In this document: piece after piece, positions 34,666 through 46,997 of the stretch
How positions within the stretch are numbered: position 1 is the first letter of the stretch
Layout: each line of letters opens with the position of its first letter
Source: Opisthorchis felineus
Lineage: Eukaryota > Platyhelminthes > Trematoda > Opisthorchiida > Opisthorchiidae
Direction: 5' to 3'
NCBI GenBank assembly: GCA_004794785.1
Contig: SJOL01006484.1
Span: 193,092-257,091 of the forward strand
Length of the DNA: 64,000 nucleotides
The notes under the pieces: generated by a model
What the model saw: the letters and a program-made list of their open reading frames with translations, nothing else
Database searches by the model: none
Told to the model about the DNA's origin: nothing
Translations under genes and position numbers: made by a program

Positions 34666-36399
34666 AAATTACTGAACTATTAGTTCATTCAACTGAGATC
34701 GCGGCGGGACAAATCAAAGTGGAGACAGGGTTTGATAGTTTTATTTGGCGAAGAAACACTTATCCGGTCTAGGCGATAGTGTACGTAGCGAATACATTCA
34801 GCTCCGTGGAAGCGTAGGTTCTCTGATTTCCCATTAATCAAGCTTCTTGTTTTAATCTTTGACCTAAATCTCTTTTCATACTCTACTTTGGTGCCCGTAG
34901 ACGGATCTAGCCTTCATATACTTCTTAAGTGACCACGAACGGATCCAGATGCATTACATATGCCGGCCTCGATAGAAACTTCCCTGACAAAATTTGACAG
35001 TTTTACCCTTCGTTCGTCGGTGTGCTTTGAGTGAATGATGCTCCAGTGGGTGGGGGATGCCAGAAATAACTAACTTATATTGTTAACTTGGTGAGAGCAA
35101 CCGTTGAGTTCCGACTGAAATGTCAAAGCAAAAAGAATCGCAGACTCCCCTTTTCAACTTGTGAAATCATAGAGCACACGCATGACGTGACTTTGAGAAC
35201 CTCGCAAATATTTGCTACAAATAACATAGATCAGTGAGCTGGCATCCAAAGTTTCGACTGGCATGATCTCGGGTAGATGATTTCATTTGTCAAGTCACCT
35301 TTGAGAGCAGCTGACAGTTAAGAAGAGTTTCATGTGATGTGAAGGCACTTTCCCACACGCCGATCTCGAGAATGCAATTAAAAATAATAAAAAATATGCT
35401 GTATGACTTCAAAAAATTTCTCTGCACTTTAGACAGCATCAAGTGTTTTTTCCGTCAACTCATTTTCAAAACTTGTTTGGTATAAAGGTTTAATTCCGAG
35501 TGAAGATTACTTAAACTTGGGGACTGTACTCGCTTCTGATAGTCGTTCGGTACGTATAAAGACTACCGACTTACTTTCGGTAAACAAAATAGCTCACTAC
35601 TGATCTTTAAACCACTGAAATGGAAATGTTGAAAGAAAAAAATGTAAATCACCGCCACCCGGACCTCGGGCTCGTCTGTTTTCGAACAATATCATTATTT
35701 TGTCATCCTGAGTTCGGTCTAATTCTGATAGTCCCGGCTGCTCGAAATACACCACGATGCGGCACGCTGAGATTCGCAACCTGGTCGTCCCATCTACACC
35801 TCTCATCTCTGGCCATAAGTTGCAGTCAAGGCGCGCTTTTGTACATCTCATTATGGGTTCGCTCCCAGTGGATACATTAAGAGCCTGGATAAAAACAAAC
35901 AGAAATGGGGGAAACATAAAGATTGAGGGTAGAGGCTGTAGTTCGCGAGACAGTGCCTCACTTTAAGGGAAGCCATTAACATAGAGAGTCTCTGGTCCCG
36001 CACTAATGAGTAGGCTAATTTCTTGTGGAGCCTTACGCCACCTCGGACTAAGCAGTGCTTGTACCAAGAGTAAGCGAATGGTGGATGTAGTTAGGTAGTT
36101 GATTGGAACGTCGCGATTGTCCAAACCGGAATAATGTTAGTCAGAAGCCGTCTTCAAACATGCATCGCGAAATGAAGTTTGTAAAGGCACTTCGTCTGCA
36201 ACGTAGAATTTCTGTCTATATTTGGGCATGCAAAGGAACTTAAAATTCATCGATCGGTTAATAACATAAGCGTCATGAAGAATGTGTCATACCATGTAGG
36301 GATTTCGGAACCCACCAGTTTTTGAAAACAAACTCCTCGATCCAAGTTCCGGAAGTGTCGTGTCGTTCTTCCGATGCATCCAGATTCATAGGTAAACAA
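34666..36399. other. Non-coding stretch, nothing recognised
   Basis: Only short overlapping open frames on both strands, for example at 35597-35917. No domain, RNA gene or repeat end is recognised. Confidence 0.4.
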
Positions 36400-36560
36400 A
36401 CAGGTCAGCTTATATGTACTACTCATAAGGTTGCTGAAAATTCTTCGACAGCCCACGACCGGTTTCGCCCTTCTTGGGGCTCATCAGGCAGGCGCAGTCC
36501 CCGAGTTTTCGTCAACCTTATGTTATACTTGAACCCAAATTGGACTGTTTTCAAGAAATA
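36400..36560 (-). mobile_element. Penelope-type terminal repeat fragment with intact hammerhead
   Basis: On the minus strand the order is CAATTTGGGTTCAAGTATAA, CGGGGACTGCGCCTGC, the hammerhead, then CTGTCGAAGAATTTTCAGCA and CCTTATGAGTAGTA. The same order is seen on the plus strand at 3698-3830. On the plus strand, sequence to the right (CACTCATTTGCAAATCG, about 36557-36573) also occurs in the 28.99 kb copy. No Penelope coding region is adjacent. Confidence 0.6.
36451..36493 (-). ncRNA. Hammerhead ribozyme, type I, all core residues present
   Basis: On the minus strand, helix I 5' strand GCCTGC (36493-36488) is followed by CTGATGA (36487-36481). Helix II is GCCC-CAAGAA-GGGC (36480-36467) with four perfect pairs. 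GAAA is at 36466-36463, and minimal helix III is AC-CG-GT. The cleavage triplet GTC ends at 36457, followed by GTGGGC (36456-36451). GTGGGC pairs with GCCTGC through all six positions, counting two wobbles. Every conserved hammerhead nucleotide is present, so self-cleavage is expected if transcribed. ACCGGT is palindromic, which fits the dimeric action reported for retroelement hammerheads with very short helix III. Confidence 0.85.
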
Positions 36561-37739
36561 CACTCATTTGCAAATCGTTTAAAGACGTTTTCAGAATCGC
36601 ATCAAGGATGGCATAAGCACCTTTCGTCTCAGACCATAGAAGTTCTTCATTTCTAAGCGGGCAGCTTTCTTCGACGCGAGATTTGTTTGGTTTCAGTGAT
36701 TATGTTTGGTCGTAGATGTCAGCCACTGCCGACTGGTCGCACTACGCTTCTCTTCACACCAGAAAGGTCACCTATTTATGAGTTCAGCCCCCAGCCCATA
36801 GAACTTTTTGTCCCATAACTATAAATCGATCACCTTGCGACTGCCAAGTAACAGACAGTCGTGGACCCAAAGGTGCATAGTCCGGAGCAGCACATTTGAA
36901 AAAATCTACCGACTCATCAACGTCATTTTTTTACGGCCAGACGACTGCCTCCTCACCAAAGAAATCAATTCCCGGCAATTGGAAAAAACCTCTCACAATT
37001 CCTCCACACCCTATTCATCCGTAAAATCCGTCATATACCACAATAAAACCTTCATCTCCCTCTTATACTGTAATTTTGACCAGTGCCTCCGTGATAAGAT
37101 CCCCATTCCTGAGTGATGGTGAAGTTCGAGTCAGTTACGCTGCGTGACTTAACCAAGTGACAGCGTGATTCACCTGATAGACTGACCTGAATAAAATCTG
37201 CAGGGGCTAAAATCCTGAATGACTGGACGGGGCAATCAGTAAACTGCACGTAGTGGTGCATAAGTTATCACGATAGGACTTGGGTGCTAGGGTAGTTCAC
37301 AATGATCGCGTATGCAATGTGACCAACGCGCAATGTGTCTATTGCGATTACTAACGGATGCGAGTGAAACGCTCGGATCAGATGTCCGTAGCAGGAACGC
37401 CTTGGATAAATCTTTCACCATATGGTCGTTTAACCACCCTTAGGACTTTTGGGGAGATTTTGTGACCGATCTAATGTTGCGCACAGACCGGAAAAGTTCA
37501 GAAACTATAACAGCGTAGTCAAAAGTAGCGGCGACACTCCAGCCCATTGGAGGCGACAACCGCCGAACCTTCATTGACAAAGAATAGGATAAAACATCTC
37601 TTGAACATACAGTGAATCGTACCAACTTCTTAGTGAGCGCACAAGAGCTCGTCGTACTTTGATTTAGGTTCGGAGTAGTTGCTGATGAATCTGCATGAAC
37701 AAACCGGTTCAAGTTGGTATGCCCCCTGTTCTACTCAAA

Positions 37740-39290
37740 CGACAGCGCTCTCGCAATGATTTGAACGCAGAGACTTCGATTATCCTCCAGAGTTCGTATT
37801 AATATTTCACCGACTAAGTAGAATAAACATGAAAAGAGTGGACATAGTTACCTGACGTCATATTTAGTAGGGAAAATTTTGGAGAGCTCCCCATACAGTT
37901 TTTCACGTCCAGAAATATGAATAAAGGGATAAGATAATGTTCACGAAGGTCCGGAGCACATCCAGTTGATCAAAAGAACTTAGAAGAACTGACCGATTGA
38001 CAGCATCGTTCGTGACCTTTAGGTTAAGGAGTACGAAGAATATGGGCCTTCTGTGCATGCGGCATTGTTACAATTCCGGATGGAGTGCGAAAATGTGGTT
38101 GAACAGGATCTACCTTACTGAAATTCCGTCATGCCGTGCCGAAAAATTGGTGACGCCAGAAGTCTTGTTATAGCGAGAGTCAGAGTGACATCTCTGTGGT
38201 TGCCACGTCTACTGAGAGTATTTTTTTTGAAAGAGGCACTATTATCGACTCACCCAGGACAGTCTCTTTCTCCTAAACGGACGCCAGCGTGTTAGTCACA
38301 GACTGAGGAGCTCACCACCGTGCATGAACAAGGCTATAGGGGGTGAACTTCGGTAACGTTTGTGAAGGGAGATACATCCGTACACTTCCAAGGCTCACTC
38401 ACTTTGAACGTCTGTGCTAAAGGTCGGCATCCTACGTGGGATGCATCAGGTGGCCGGATAAATTGCTTTTCGAAATATTCTGCCTAACAGTACAAACGTT
38501 CCTCTTTGGTGGATACAAGAGAATTACGGATGCTTTCGACGATAAGAAACTACCAAAGACGCGTTGCACAAATCGCGGACGTTTTCAGCATTTTCGCCCC
38601 TTCCATTACTTCGGCCACCTAAACTCACCAGAGTTCCCAATATGCACGTACACTCATCTTCACCTAGCGTCAGACAATGCGTCGAACCAGACAGAATCTG
38701 ACTTTGCGCTTCCAGAAGAAACACAACATTACCAGAAACCCAATGGCCGGATTCTGCCGCACATAGAGGTTTTGGCATCGTGCACTGCTTTGAATACCTT
38801 GCCCCCAGCGATAGGTAACATCAGAAAATCGGTCAGTAGGCAGGCACTGAGGGCGGCTTCGATGCGTTTGTTTATAGGGTCCATGAAGTTCCAGTTGGCC
38901 AGGCGAGGTGTGCGAAGAACAGACAAGGGGAAAAGAACGAGTGCACGATCTGAGTCCGTAACGATATTCTGAAAGGAGCGACAGGCAGTGCTCCATGCTG
39001 GCCATGGATAACTGGAAGGGATGTGACATGTTCGGTTCCGAAGTTGGTTGGCACTAGATGGCCAAACGGTTTGAACTCTCTGTAAAGTTCGTACTGCAAA
39101 TGAAGTCTGTGATCAAAACACATCGACAACAGGTGATCACCGTTGTCCGTGCCTCTTGTGCCCAAACCAAGACAACTATGTAGCTGAGTCAAAGTGGAGC
39201 CAAGCCCACCTACCTGCACGCCCATGTCACCAACGACCACAACGATGTCTGTGATTTTAGGCTGTTGCAAGAGAGCACCCACAGCGTAAT
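37740..39290 (-). mobile_element. LINE-3 copy: endonuclease and RT fragments
   Basis: On the minus strand an AP-endonuclease fragment comes first. DIVVVVGDMGVQVGGL (about 39250-39203) is the GDMNAQVG motif with Asn replaced by Gly. GLGTRGTDNGDHLL follows, and a relic of the terminal SDH segment near 38960. After a deletion the RT region is visible at about 38150-37780. Its plus-strand phrases GAATATGGGCCTTCTGTGCA, GGAGAGCTCCCCATACA and ACTGACCGATTGACAG match the equivalent RT segment of LINE-2 (49790-50050). The linker between endonuclease and RT is largely missing. Confidence 0.75.
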
Positions 39291-40904
39291 GACAAGATTG
39301 GTCAGGACCATTTAAACCCGACTTTCAACTACCACAAAAAGTCGGATATTATCCATCAGGCTTCGCTCAAGGAATGCAGTGGCTTTCAAGGAAAGTATCC
39401 ACAAAAGTGTGAAGACTCATACTTAGGAGGACGATGTACACCGGCAAAAGATACTCGTCCGACTGCCTAATGCGTTGATAATGAACGTTAGGTGTAACCA
39501 GGCCTTGTGTGAAAAGGCCTTGGAACCTAGATGCCGTTGGCTGCGCCGCCTAATTCAGTGTTGCTGACGAAGCACGTACCTCGTCTCAAGATACGAAAAC
39601 TGGTGGGGCTAATGGGCTTATTGTCCAACGTTTTCATGCCTCGCTACCAGGTGGCAGATCGGTTCCACTGATGAGTGAGAACAGCCTTAACAAGAGTTCA
39701 AAACACGCCGAGCAGTGGAACTTACGGGGAATATCGAGTAATTTGCTTCTCGCTCAAATGATCTATACTCAGGACCGTGAAAGATCTATCAACCGAAATT
39801 GTGAACTCAAACCAAGCACCAACATGATGCACTGTTAGTAATGAGACTATGGAAACTTCGGTAACGAAGTACTAATAGTGCGGTATGGGGATTCTGCTAC
39901 CTCCCCTGTTTCGTTTGTACCGGTTCAAGACCTGTAGTATATACTACCACCTTAGGGTAAAAACCGTGTCGCATCTCCTCCAAAACAGGAAACATCCTTA
40001 CCGTCCTGATGAATATATTATCCACCAGTTCCATAAATTGAGATAATCCTACACTGATGTAGCATTTGTTCCACAATAAGAAGAGTCCTCATTCAGAAGT
40101 GATCTGTGCATGGTCCAGCCTATCTTTAATAAAAAGTAGATCCCCCTGCTCTGCATCTTTGGCAATTCGAGTCCACAGACAAACTGTTACAGTCAAGGAT
40201 GCACTCACTGCAGGTGTGATGTTAGTAAGGGCACTTATGCAACTGTATCTGACTTATTTCCGAATACTAAAAACCGCACTTGAAAAGTGAGTGCAATTGT
40301 AGATGAGGATGCTTAATAGCGTTTCAAATACTTGGATATTTCCACTTTTCAGGATCTTGGACGACAAATTCACTTGGGTACCAGTGTAACGGACACTACT
40401 GGTGCGAACTGCTAGTAGTGTGGCCTGTATCTACTGTGAAGCATCACGTTATGCCTAGTTTGTTTGAATTGGAAATAAACAATTCCGCGTCCGATCGGCT
40501 TCTTACACCAGGTACAATACGAGATGGGTAAGCAAGTCATAAACCTCCCGACAGGAGATTTCATAGAGAGCACTATCTGCCATTTCCGTAGGCCTCCCAA
40601 TCTAATGAAAGTACCCTCACCTTCCTACGGGGTGTTTTCATCCCCTCCCCCCACCCACATAGGGCCATGAATCCGAACATTGGTGAATTGTGAGCTGTCG
40701 GAAGCAAGTCAACGCATACAGGGTTTATGAAGTGGTAGCCCACCGAAATCTAGGAAGATGCTACTAAACGCTAAACGTCGACCTCGTGACGAACAACATT
40801 ACGTTCAAGTCCCTCGGTCCAAACACAACTTTGGCGTCATTCGTCAAGCGATAGTTAATTATCGAGGCATCTTCATATGCCACTTAGTGATTTCAACGTA
40901 CATG
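39291..40904. other. Non-coding stretch, nothing recognised
   Basis: No domain, tRNA or repeat boundary is recognised; open frames are short. Confidence 0.4.
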
Positions 40905-41090
40905 TACACTGTCCAGCTGTAGCACCTTTCGGTGCCCATGCCACCTGAAGGAAGCACAAAGGCCGAGATACTACCACGCTGCCCAAGCCTAGACAGGAGC
41001 AGTCGAGATGTAGAGGTTGGGTTCGAACCACGGACCTTCCGGTCAATAAGTTCGGGCCTTAACCACTGAGCCATCTCGAGCTGTGATTTC
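40905..41090 (-). repeat. SINE family A
   Basis: Full-length minus-strand copy. The head has CTCGAGATGGCTCAGTGGTT, GACCGGAAGGTCCG and B box GTGGTTCGAACCC. The body has CTCGACTGCTCCTGTCTAGG and CTTCCTTCAGGTGGCATGGG, and the tail CACCGAAAGGTGCTACAGCT. Confidence 0.85.
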
Positions 41091-41509
41091 AGCGAATGTC
41101 GTTTAAATGTTGATGCAGCCCCCAAGTACGTAAACGACCATCCGAATTTAAATACACTACTGGTGCTTTCATAATTGGCCATTAAACTATAGGACTACAC
41201 AGGATTCCTGGAAGGATGAACAAATACTCACTACTAAATAAGTGACCCAGAAACCACGAGACCCATTAAAGAGAGTTAACGGCGACACTTATTTTCAGAA
41301 TAGTTATGCGAGATTTTGTGAATCTGTCATCGGTCGACATCTACATAACACTATGACATCGCCTCTACTTGAATAACTTGGAGGCAGTGGACCTTCTTAA
41401 GAAGCGAACAAACGAAGTACACAAAGAACGTGAACATAAGCTATCCAGCTCATCTAGTTACTAAAAGGTTTGCTTTGAAGCAGCAGTCATAAAATCTGGT
41501 GAATAAGAG

Positions 41510-41600
41510 CTCGCTGAGGATATCGGGATTCGAGCACGTAACCCAGAACTCTGTGTTCAAAAGAAACTCGTGCAACCTTTGAGCATGTGCTGGATTACTA
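41510..41600 (-). repeat. tRNA-derived repeat relic
   Basis: Minus-strand GGGTTACGTGCTCGAATCCC contains a B-box match and is preceded by GCTCAAAGGTTGCACGAG. Acceptor and anticodon stems do not form, so a functional tRNA is unlikely. Confidence 0.35.
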
Positions 41601-42707
41601 ACTATTATACTTCCACGGATTTGTTTGGCTGTGACGTAACCCCCCTTTCATACTTCCACTCGTGAATAACGACGATGTTTAAAAAAAATTGTGTCAGTCC
41701 GGCATCCTCCAACGCGACTGATCTCTTCAGAGAAACGACCCGAACAACACTACGGTAGTTTATAAAATGTAGTTGGTTTGTGTCACTCTTGTCAGGGAAT
41801 AGGACAAGATTGATGATCCCAACACACCTATCAGAAGTAAAACGCAAGTAGTTGGTTTATAAGCAAATCACAACACATGGAACTTCGCAATCGCTGAGTG
41901 GGCCAGACACAGTGGGAAAGTAAACAGCACCTGATGCTATTCATACTACCGTACAAAGTTAAGTAGCTTGTTTTTAATCAGCAAAGTGCCTACAGAGACG
42001 CGGTGGGTTGGGATTCACATACAGCTGTTCTCTCTCTCTCGGAAGACCGCCTTTCACAAAAAATGCAGTAGATGAATACAACATGAATAAGCCAACAGGG
42101 GGTTGCCCGGAATTGGCAGACAAAGCGTCTTCCCAAGGCTCTCATCGGGCATGAAATAAGGTACGCAGAGAAACGAGGAAACAGCTTCAGTAGCAAACAG
42201 TTTACACTCTTGTGAGAAGTTGTCAAGCATAATTATTCTGTGGATAGTGAACTTCACAATAGTGAAAGAGATGTGCCAATATTGCTTAAATTACTCGCCA
42301 ACTCCCCTCTCTCCCTCAAAAGGTCATTTGCCGTAATGAACTGAGGATAGTGGACCATATTGGGCCAACATCTTGGGAAAGGATTCATCTACTGAGCAGT
42401 AAATCTTATATTAAGCGCTGTTTCTGACAATGCGACCCCCTTTTGTGTTAGAAATGAGCATACGACGTGAATGGCTAATATTCGTGCCATGGAACCTCTG
42501 CGCTTAACTCTGATACCCAAAAGGAAGATATATGAAGACAAAATTAACCTACATTCGAAGAGTGTCTACGTTGTCGTGCTTGAACAAATTCAAATGATAC
42601 TGAGGATCCATGTAACAGGAACGACTGGTCACTAATTCCGAGTATTTTCGATCAATCCGGCTTCACTAAAAGGACGACAGATAGAAAAGCCCCACAAAAC
42701 TAAAACG
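41601..42707. other. Downstream flank of the ADAT2 gene
   Basis: Nothing recognisable lies in this stretch. No AATAAA on the minus strand is obvious within 300 bases of the ADAT2 stop codon. Confidence 0.4.
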
Positions 42708-43379
42708 TCAGGAAGAAGGCAAAAAACGTATACACTTTATCGATGCTGTATTTTTTACGCAAGGCTTAGATCTTCTAAGTTCTTGGGGTGCATTTGGATT
42801 TTCCTGAGTGTAAAACTGCTTCAACAGCGAAACAGCTCGCGCTTCTTGAATGCCGGAGACACAAATAAGTGGTGGAGTTGTCGTTGAGTCGGAGTCGTGT
42901 ATGCTGAACACTGAACCACAACCGCCAAATCTTTCATTCTTTGCACCGTAGATAATACTAAAGTGGAACAACCATTTTAGTGAGAGAAGGAAAGAAGTAC
43001 AAACCGTTTTGGATGTGCAGGAAGGCAAAACCTCAGAGCACTAGCACACATAATGCATGGTTCGACCGTGACATACAATTCCGAATCACGTAAAGTATCA
43101 GCAAGCGAAAGTTGATGCTGTATGCACCATTGCTCCAATCGTCTGATTGCGACCATTTCAGCATGCTCGATGGCACACTTTGTTGCATTAACCTGTGGAG
43201 AACGGGACCAGTGAATAGTGCTGAAGGCATCGGTGTGAGAATAGTGGTGTTTCAGATGCACAGAGACACACCTCATTACGGCCTTTGGCTATAATCGTAC
43301 CATTTCTGATAAATACACAGCCCACCGGAACTTCACCAGCGTCAAGAGCTTCCATGGCTAACTCGAAAGCTACCTCCAT
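42708..43379 (-). CDS. ADAT2: tRNA-specific adenosine deaminase subunit ADAT2 (TAD2), three exons
   Basis: ADAT2 is the catalytic half of the ADAT2-ADAT3 heterodimer that converts A34 to inosine in tRNA anticodons. Exons on the minus strand: 43379-43272, 43192-43005 and 42957-42708. Introns of 79 and 47 bases both have GT-AG ends, with donors GAG|GTGTGT and ACG|GTTTGT. Joined codons give 181 residues, close to the 191 of human ADAT2. Exon 1 has EALDAGEVPVGCVF and ends GRNE. Exon 2 starts VNATK and holds HAE (zinc His46, catalytic Glu48) and the zinc box EPCIMC (Cys82, Cys85). Exon 3 holds the family signature NERFGGCGSVF and ends QENPNAPxxxRRSKPC. All catalytic residues are present. Methionine 43379 may be the start, but the frame stays open upstream to an acceptor-like CACAG at about 43405, so a further 5' exon is possible. 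Confidence 0.93.
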
Positions 43380-43403
43380 GGCGTGAAAGATGACCGAATT
43401 TAG

Positions 43404-45218
43404 CCTGTGAACAAAGTATCATAAGTTGACACGAAGGGTGAAATTGTGTAATATGCAGCAGGAAGCGAAAATACACAATGGTATACGAAAGTATGTAGGT
43501 AGAAGCATAGAAAGTCAACACAAAGACTTTGACGTAGAAGAGTCAGATTAGTTTCCCTTGTCGCTGAACAACATATGAATACGTTCAAGTGACGTACAAC
43601 GACAGGCGCGCAGACAGAACCACCAACGGAGGGAAACACATGAAGACTACTCAATATAAGAGCACAGAACGGTTATAAGTAGTAAGAGTCTGAGAGAGCT
43701 AAGCGGGGAGCCGTTAACCTTGATGTAAAAACCCACTCCTAACTTTCCAACTGCTTCGACAAACTGACAGAGCGTCAGTACTCCTGAAGACTAAGAACCG
43801 AAGGGCTTTAATTCCGTTTTAGCAGAATCCTTCACTCGCTAGACTCACCATCGACAGATATGACACGGGACGGAGGCAACTTAAACTCACTGACTAAATG
43901 CTCGCCGACCTTGTTGTGGGTCGCATAAACTGAAAAAGTTGCGAGTAGTCGCCAAGTGATGGCTGGTTTCATGCAACAGGCCACTTCTGACCAATAATCT
44001 ATACAGTCTTTCCTGGTTGAGCGAGTAGCCTGGCGACGTAATCAGCGTAAACTGGAAGTGTTGGCTACACATGGCTGCGCAGCCAGCTGGAGATGGGTAG
44101 TACTTACGGATATCCAATCTTTCTGGCGTTGCGACGTAAAAACCTGAGGTGGGACGGAGCGGCATGTTGTATACAATTCTTCAGAGTGAACTAGAACTCC
44201 TGTCGTATGGATTAATCGAACTGAAGGATTCAACAGCATTTCAACACTTACTGGACTAGTGGTCACATCCGAGAGTTAGGGGGTCTATTTGGCAGGTCGC
44301 CGTTTTGCGGAGCACGCTCAAGAGCATGGGCTGAACCGGCTTTGTCCTCCTCTACAGTCTTCAGCAGATGATCATCGGGGTGCCACTGAAACGTGGTGTC
44401 TATTGGATACGCAGTGTGACCAACGTTGGGTTGATAGGTGCACGGATTCATCTAGGATACTTAAAGCATCACAGAACAATTGGAAGCTGCAATGTTAGTC
44501 AATCGGTAAGCGTCTTCGCAGCACTGTACCAATCCGAACTTCCCAAAGATGTTACCAGAGGAGTTATCTGAAGAACAAGTCCCTGTGTTCCAGTCAACAG
44601 CAACCACCTCGGTCGGGAGAATTCCGATGAAGAATTAGGGAGGCACAGGGCCATAAGGGTCTGACTCACTAGACGGCCTTTGAACAAGCTGTCACCCAAA
44701 AGATACAGTGGGCGCGGTTGCCAAGGGCAACGACGATAACATGCAGGACGGGACTGTCACTTGGCCCGCTGCAGTACTACGGACCGACATCATCATCACC
44801 ATCCTCATCCCTAATGCTCAGGCACATTCTCCTTCTCACCGTCATTATCACCGATGTCACCATCTGCACCGTCACCATCATCATTGACGAAAATAAACCA
44901 GTAATAAAAACGAACGTATAGATATTAAATGCCCTGGAAGGAAAGCCTTGGTAGAGTGGAACGAAAATGGAACGATAGGAACACAGGGCACAGAAGTCTT
45001 CCAGTTTTGGGGTTGGAACATGTGCAGCGACTTGCCCTTCAGTAAATGTAACCCACTAGCATTTCTAACCAAATACTGCTGTCTTGCATCTGAGATTTTG
45101 GGTCAAACGCTCTGGCTGGAGACCGTAATCAACCTCCAGCACACGTTTGGGCGCTCTGGTAATATCCCAGCCCCATATAATCATGATTCTCATAACGAGA
45201 AAATCGAATAAAAAATCG
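43404..45218. other. Flank of ADAT2; non-coding, with a CAT/CAC-rich tract
   Basis: No second gene is recognised upstream of ADAT2. At 44787-44886 an imperfect CATCATCAC-type microsatellite occurs. About 45148-45175 has GGGCGCTCTGGTAATATCCC, similar to the SINE A body (GGGCAACCTGGCAGTATCCC), probably a small relic next to the copy at 45219. Confidence 0.45.
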
Positions 45219-45396
45219 TCCAGCTGTAACACCCTTTCGGTGCCTAGCTGCCATATCACCCGAAGGGATCACGAAGGCTGGGATACTGCCAGGTTGCCCA
45301 AACCTAGGCAAGGGAAGTCGAGATGCAGAGGTCGGGTTCTAACCAGGGGCCTTCCGGTCAGTGAATTCGCACTCTAACCACCGAGCCAACGAGAAA
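45219..45396 (-). repeat. SINE family A
   Basis: Minus-strand copy from GTTGGCTCGGTGGTTAGAGT through GACCGGAAGGCCCC and GGTTAGAACCCGACC (B box with one change). The body has CTCGACTTCCCTTGCCTAGG and GCAACCTGGCAGTATCCCAG, and the tail CACCGAAAGGGTGTTACAGC. Full length. Confidence 0.85.
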
Positions 45397-45439
45397 TAAT
45401 CTTATACAACCGCCGTCGCGTGATAGCAAATGTGTTACC

Positions 45440-46740
45440 TTACTTGCCGCACACGGTAGGGCGGGTAAGCGAAAACAGGCTACTGTTGACACTTCCCTCT
45501 CAAATACTTGTTTCTTCACCCTACTCCCAATCCACCAATAATACTCTCTTTGCCGGCCCACCTGTTGGGAATGATGATCCCATTTATTTCGCATTGGCTT
45601 TGGCTGCGACATCTTTAGGCACCCCGTCTGTAAGCATCGACACCCACTTTATCTGGACGCCTTTATTGTTCGCATGCTGAAGCAAGCGGGACAACAGACT
45701 GCACTAGCTCTAGCTAGCACACTGCACTCGCTTCAAATGTGCACACGCTGCGTACATGAGACAAGAATTCAATTCGTTGAACTGTCCAACCAAACTCCTC
45801 TCGCTTCCGGTTGCGCACACCCGGCGATCTAGAGGTCACCGTTACGGGTAGTGGAAGGATCGGCATCGCTCCAGGTCACCTAGCTTGAGTTGACACTCTG
45901 TGCGACATTTGCGGAGGAATCTCGAGGACAGAAAGTTGAGTGTTTTCTGTTCATTATGTCTGCTTATGCCCCAACTGACTATAGATCTGATACCATCAAA
46001 GACTAAAATGGGTGACCGACTTGAACTGGACTCGGTACACACGGCTAATGTCAGACGACTGCTTCAATTATGTGCTCACCACAGACTGCTTTACGCAGTA
46101 CTAGCTTCCGGAATAACCGGAACTGTTTGGCTACGTGATGGACTCCAACAGCGTGCCGGCCACGGATCCAAACCAATGATATCACCATCAGTTACCGAGG
46201 AGGTGGGCCAATAAGTGACTGTCACTTCCTTTGGAAGACTCGTGTGGATTCTGATCATGCACTCGTCCGGAGTCGCTTCTCTCTCCGCTTTTCGAAGCCA
46301 CGCAAGGGAGGACAACTGCTTTAGCAACTGGGAGGCCCAAACAGACCGACTGTAAACAAATTTTTTAGAACAACCTGAAATGTCTTCCAACTATCTCAAC
46401 GTCAGACGTTGATTCGCGCTCGAACGAGACCACCGCACCTTTAAAAATGCTGAGAGTTTCGCCTGTGGTGTGGCGCCAACAGCTTCGCAAATACAATGGG
46501 TACCAGACGAAATAGTGGCGCTGCTTGAATCTCGGAGATCTTCCCGTCAGTGCCGCGCAGAATTAAACAAGGCAAGTTATCAGAGGTCATGTGAAAATGA
46601 GCACGCGCGCCGACCGTGAAACCTACTGGAGACCAAAGGCTAAGAAAGTGGAAGAGGTGATGAATACCGGGGATGCAGGATCATTTCGCCTGATTCGTCC
46701 AACCGGTACCCTGAACTGGCTAAACCATATTTAATAGACT
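45440..46740 (+). mobile_element. LINE-5 fragment: endonuclease region
   Basis: Plus-strand LINE 5' part. The block at 45450-45560 (GGGCGGGTAAGCG, TACTCTCTTTGCCGG) resembles 47740-47860 in LINE-6. Endonuclease relics follow: MSAYAPTDY near 45955-45985, then GDRL and the LCAHHRLL segment near 46070-46090. The terminal SDHALVRSRFSLRFSKP is at about 46250-46303. A linker with YWRPKAKKVEEVMNTGDAGS is at about 46623-46682. Frames shift repeatedly. The 3' half, including all RT motifs, is missing. Confidence 0.7.
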
Positions 46741-46997
46741 CCTCTCTAATAAACTAAACCAAAATACACTCAAATTAAAATCGAAGCACCTGTTTCACGT
46801 TGAGGCTTTCAATGTTCGCACTCTGTCATTATGGGCAACAGACATCGCTTTCTCAGACGCCGTGCACTCTTTCGATTGATGTGTTGTCTCTGAAACACGC
46901 ATACACGACCCCAGAGCAATCATGTGCCTCAAACTGGATAAACCCATATTTCTCACATTTTACTCTTGGGGCATCCGGTTTTCTTGATACAATGGCT

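Noticed and set aside
38436..38972. 178-codon open frame on the plus strand
   Set aside because: It is the antisense shadow of the LINE-3 endonuclease fragment on the minus strand.
44787..44886. His-rich coding repeat (CAT/CAC tract)
   Set aside because: Frames are interrupted or drift and the tract is an imperfect microsatellite with no flanking exon signals.
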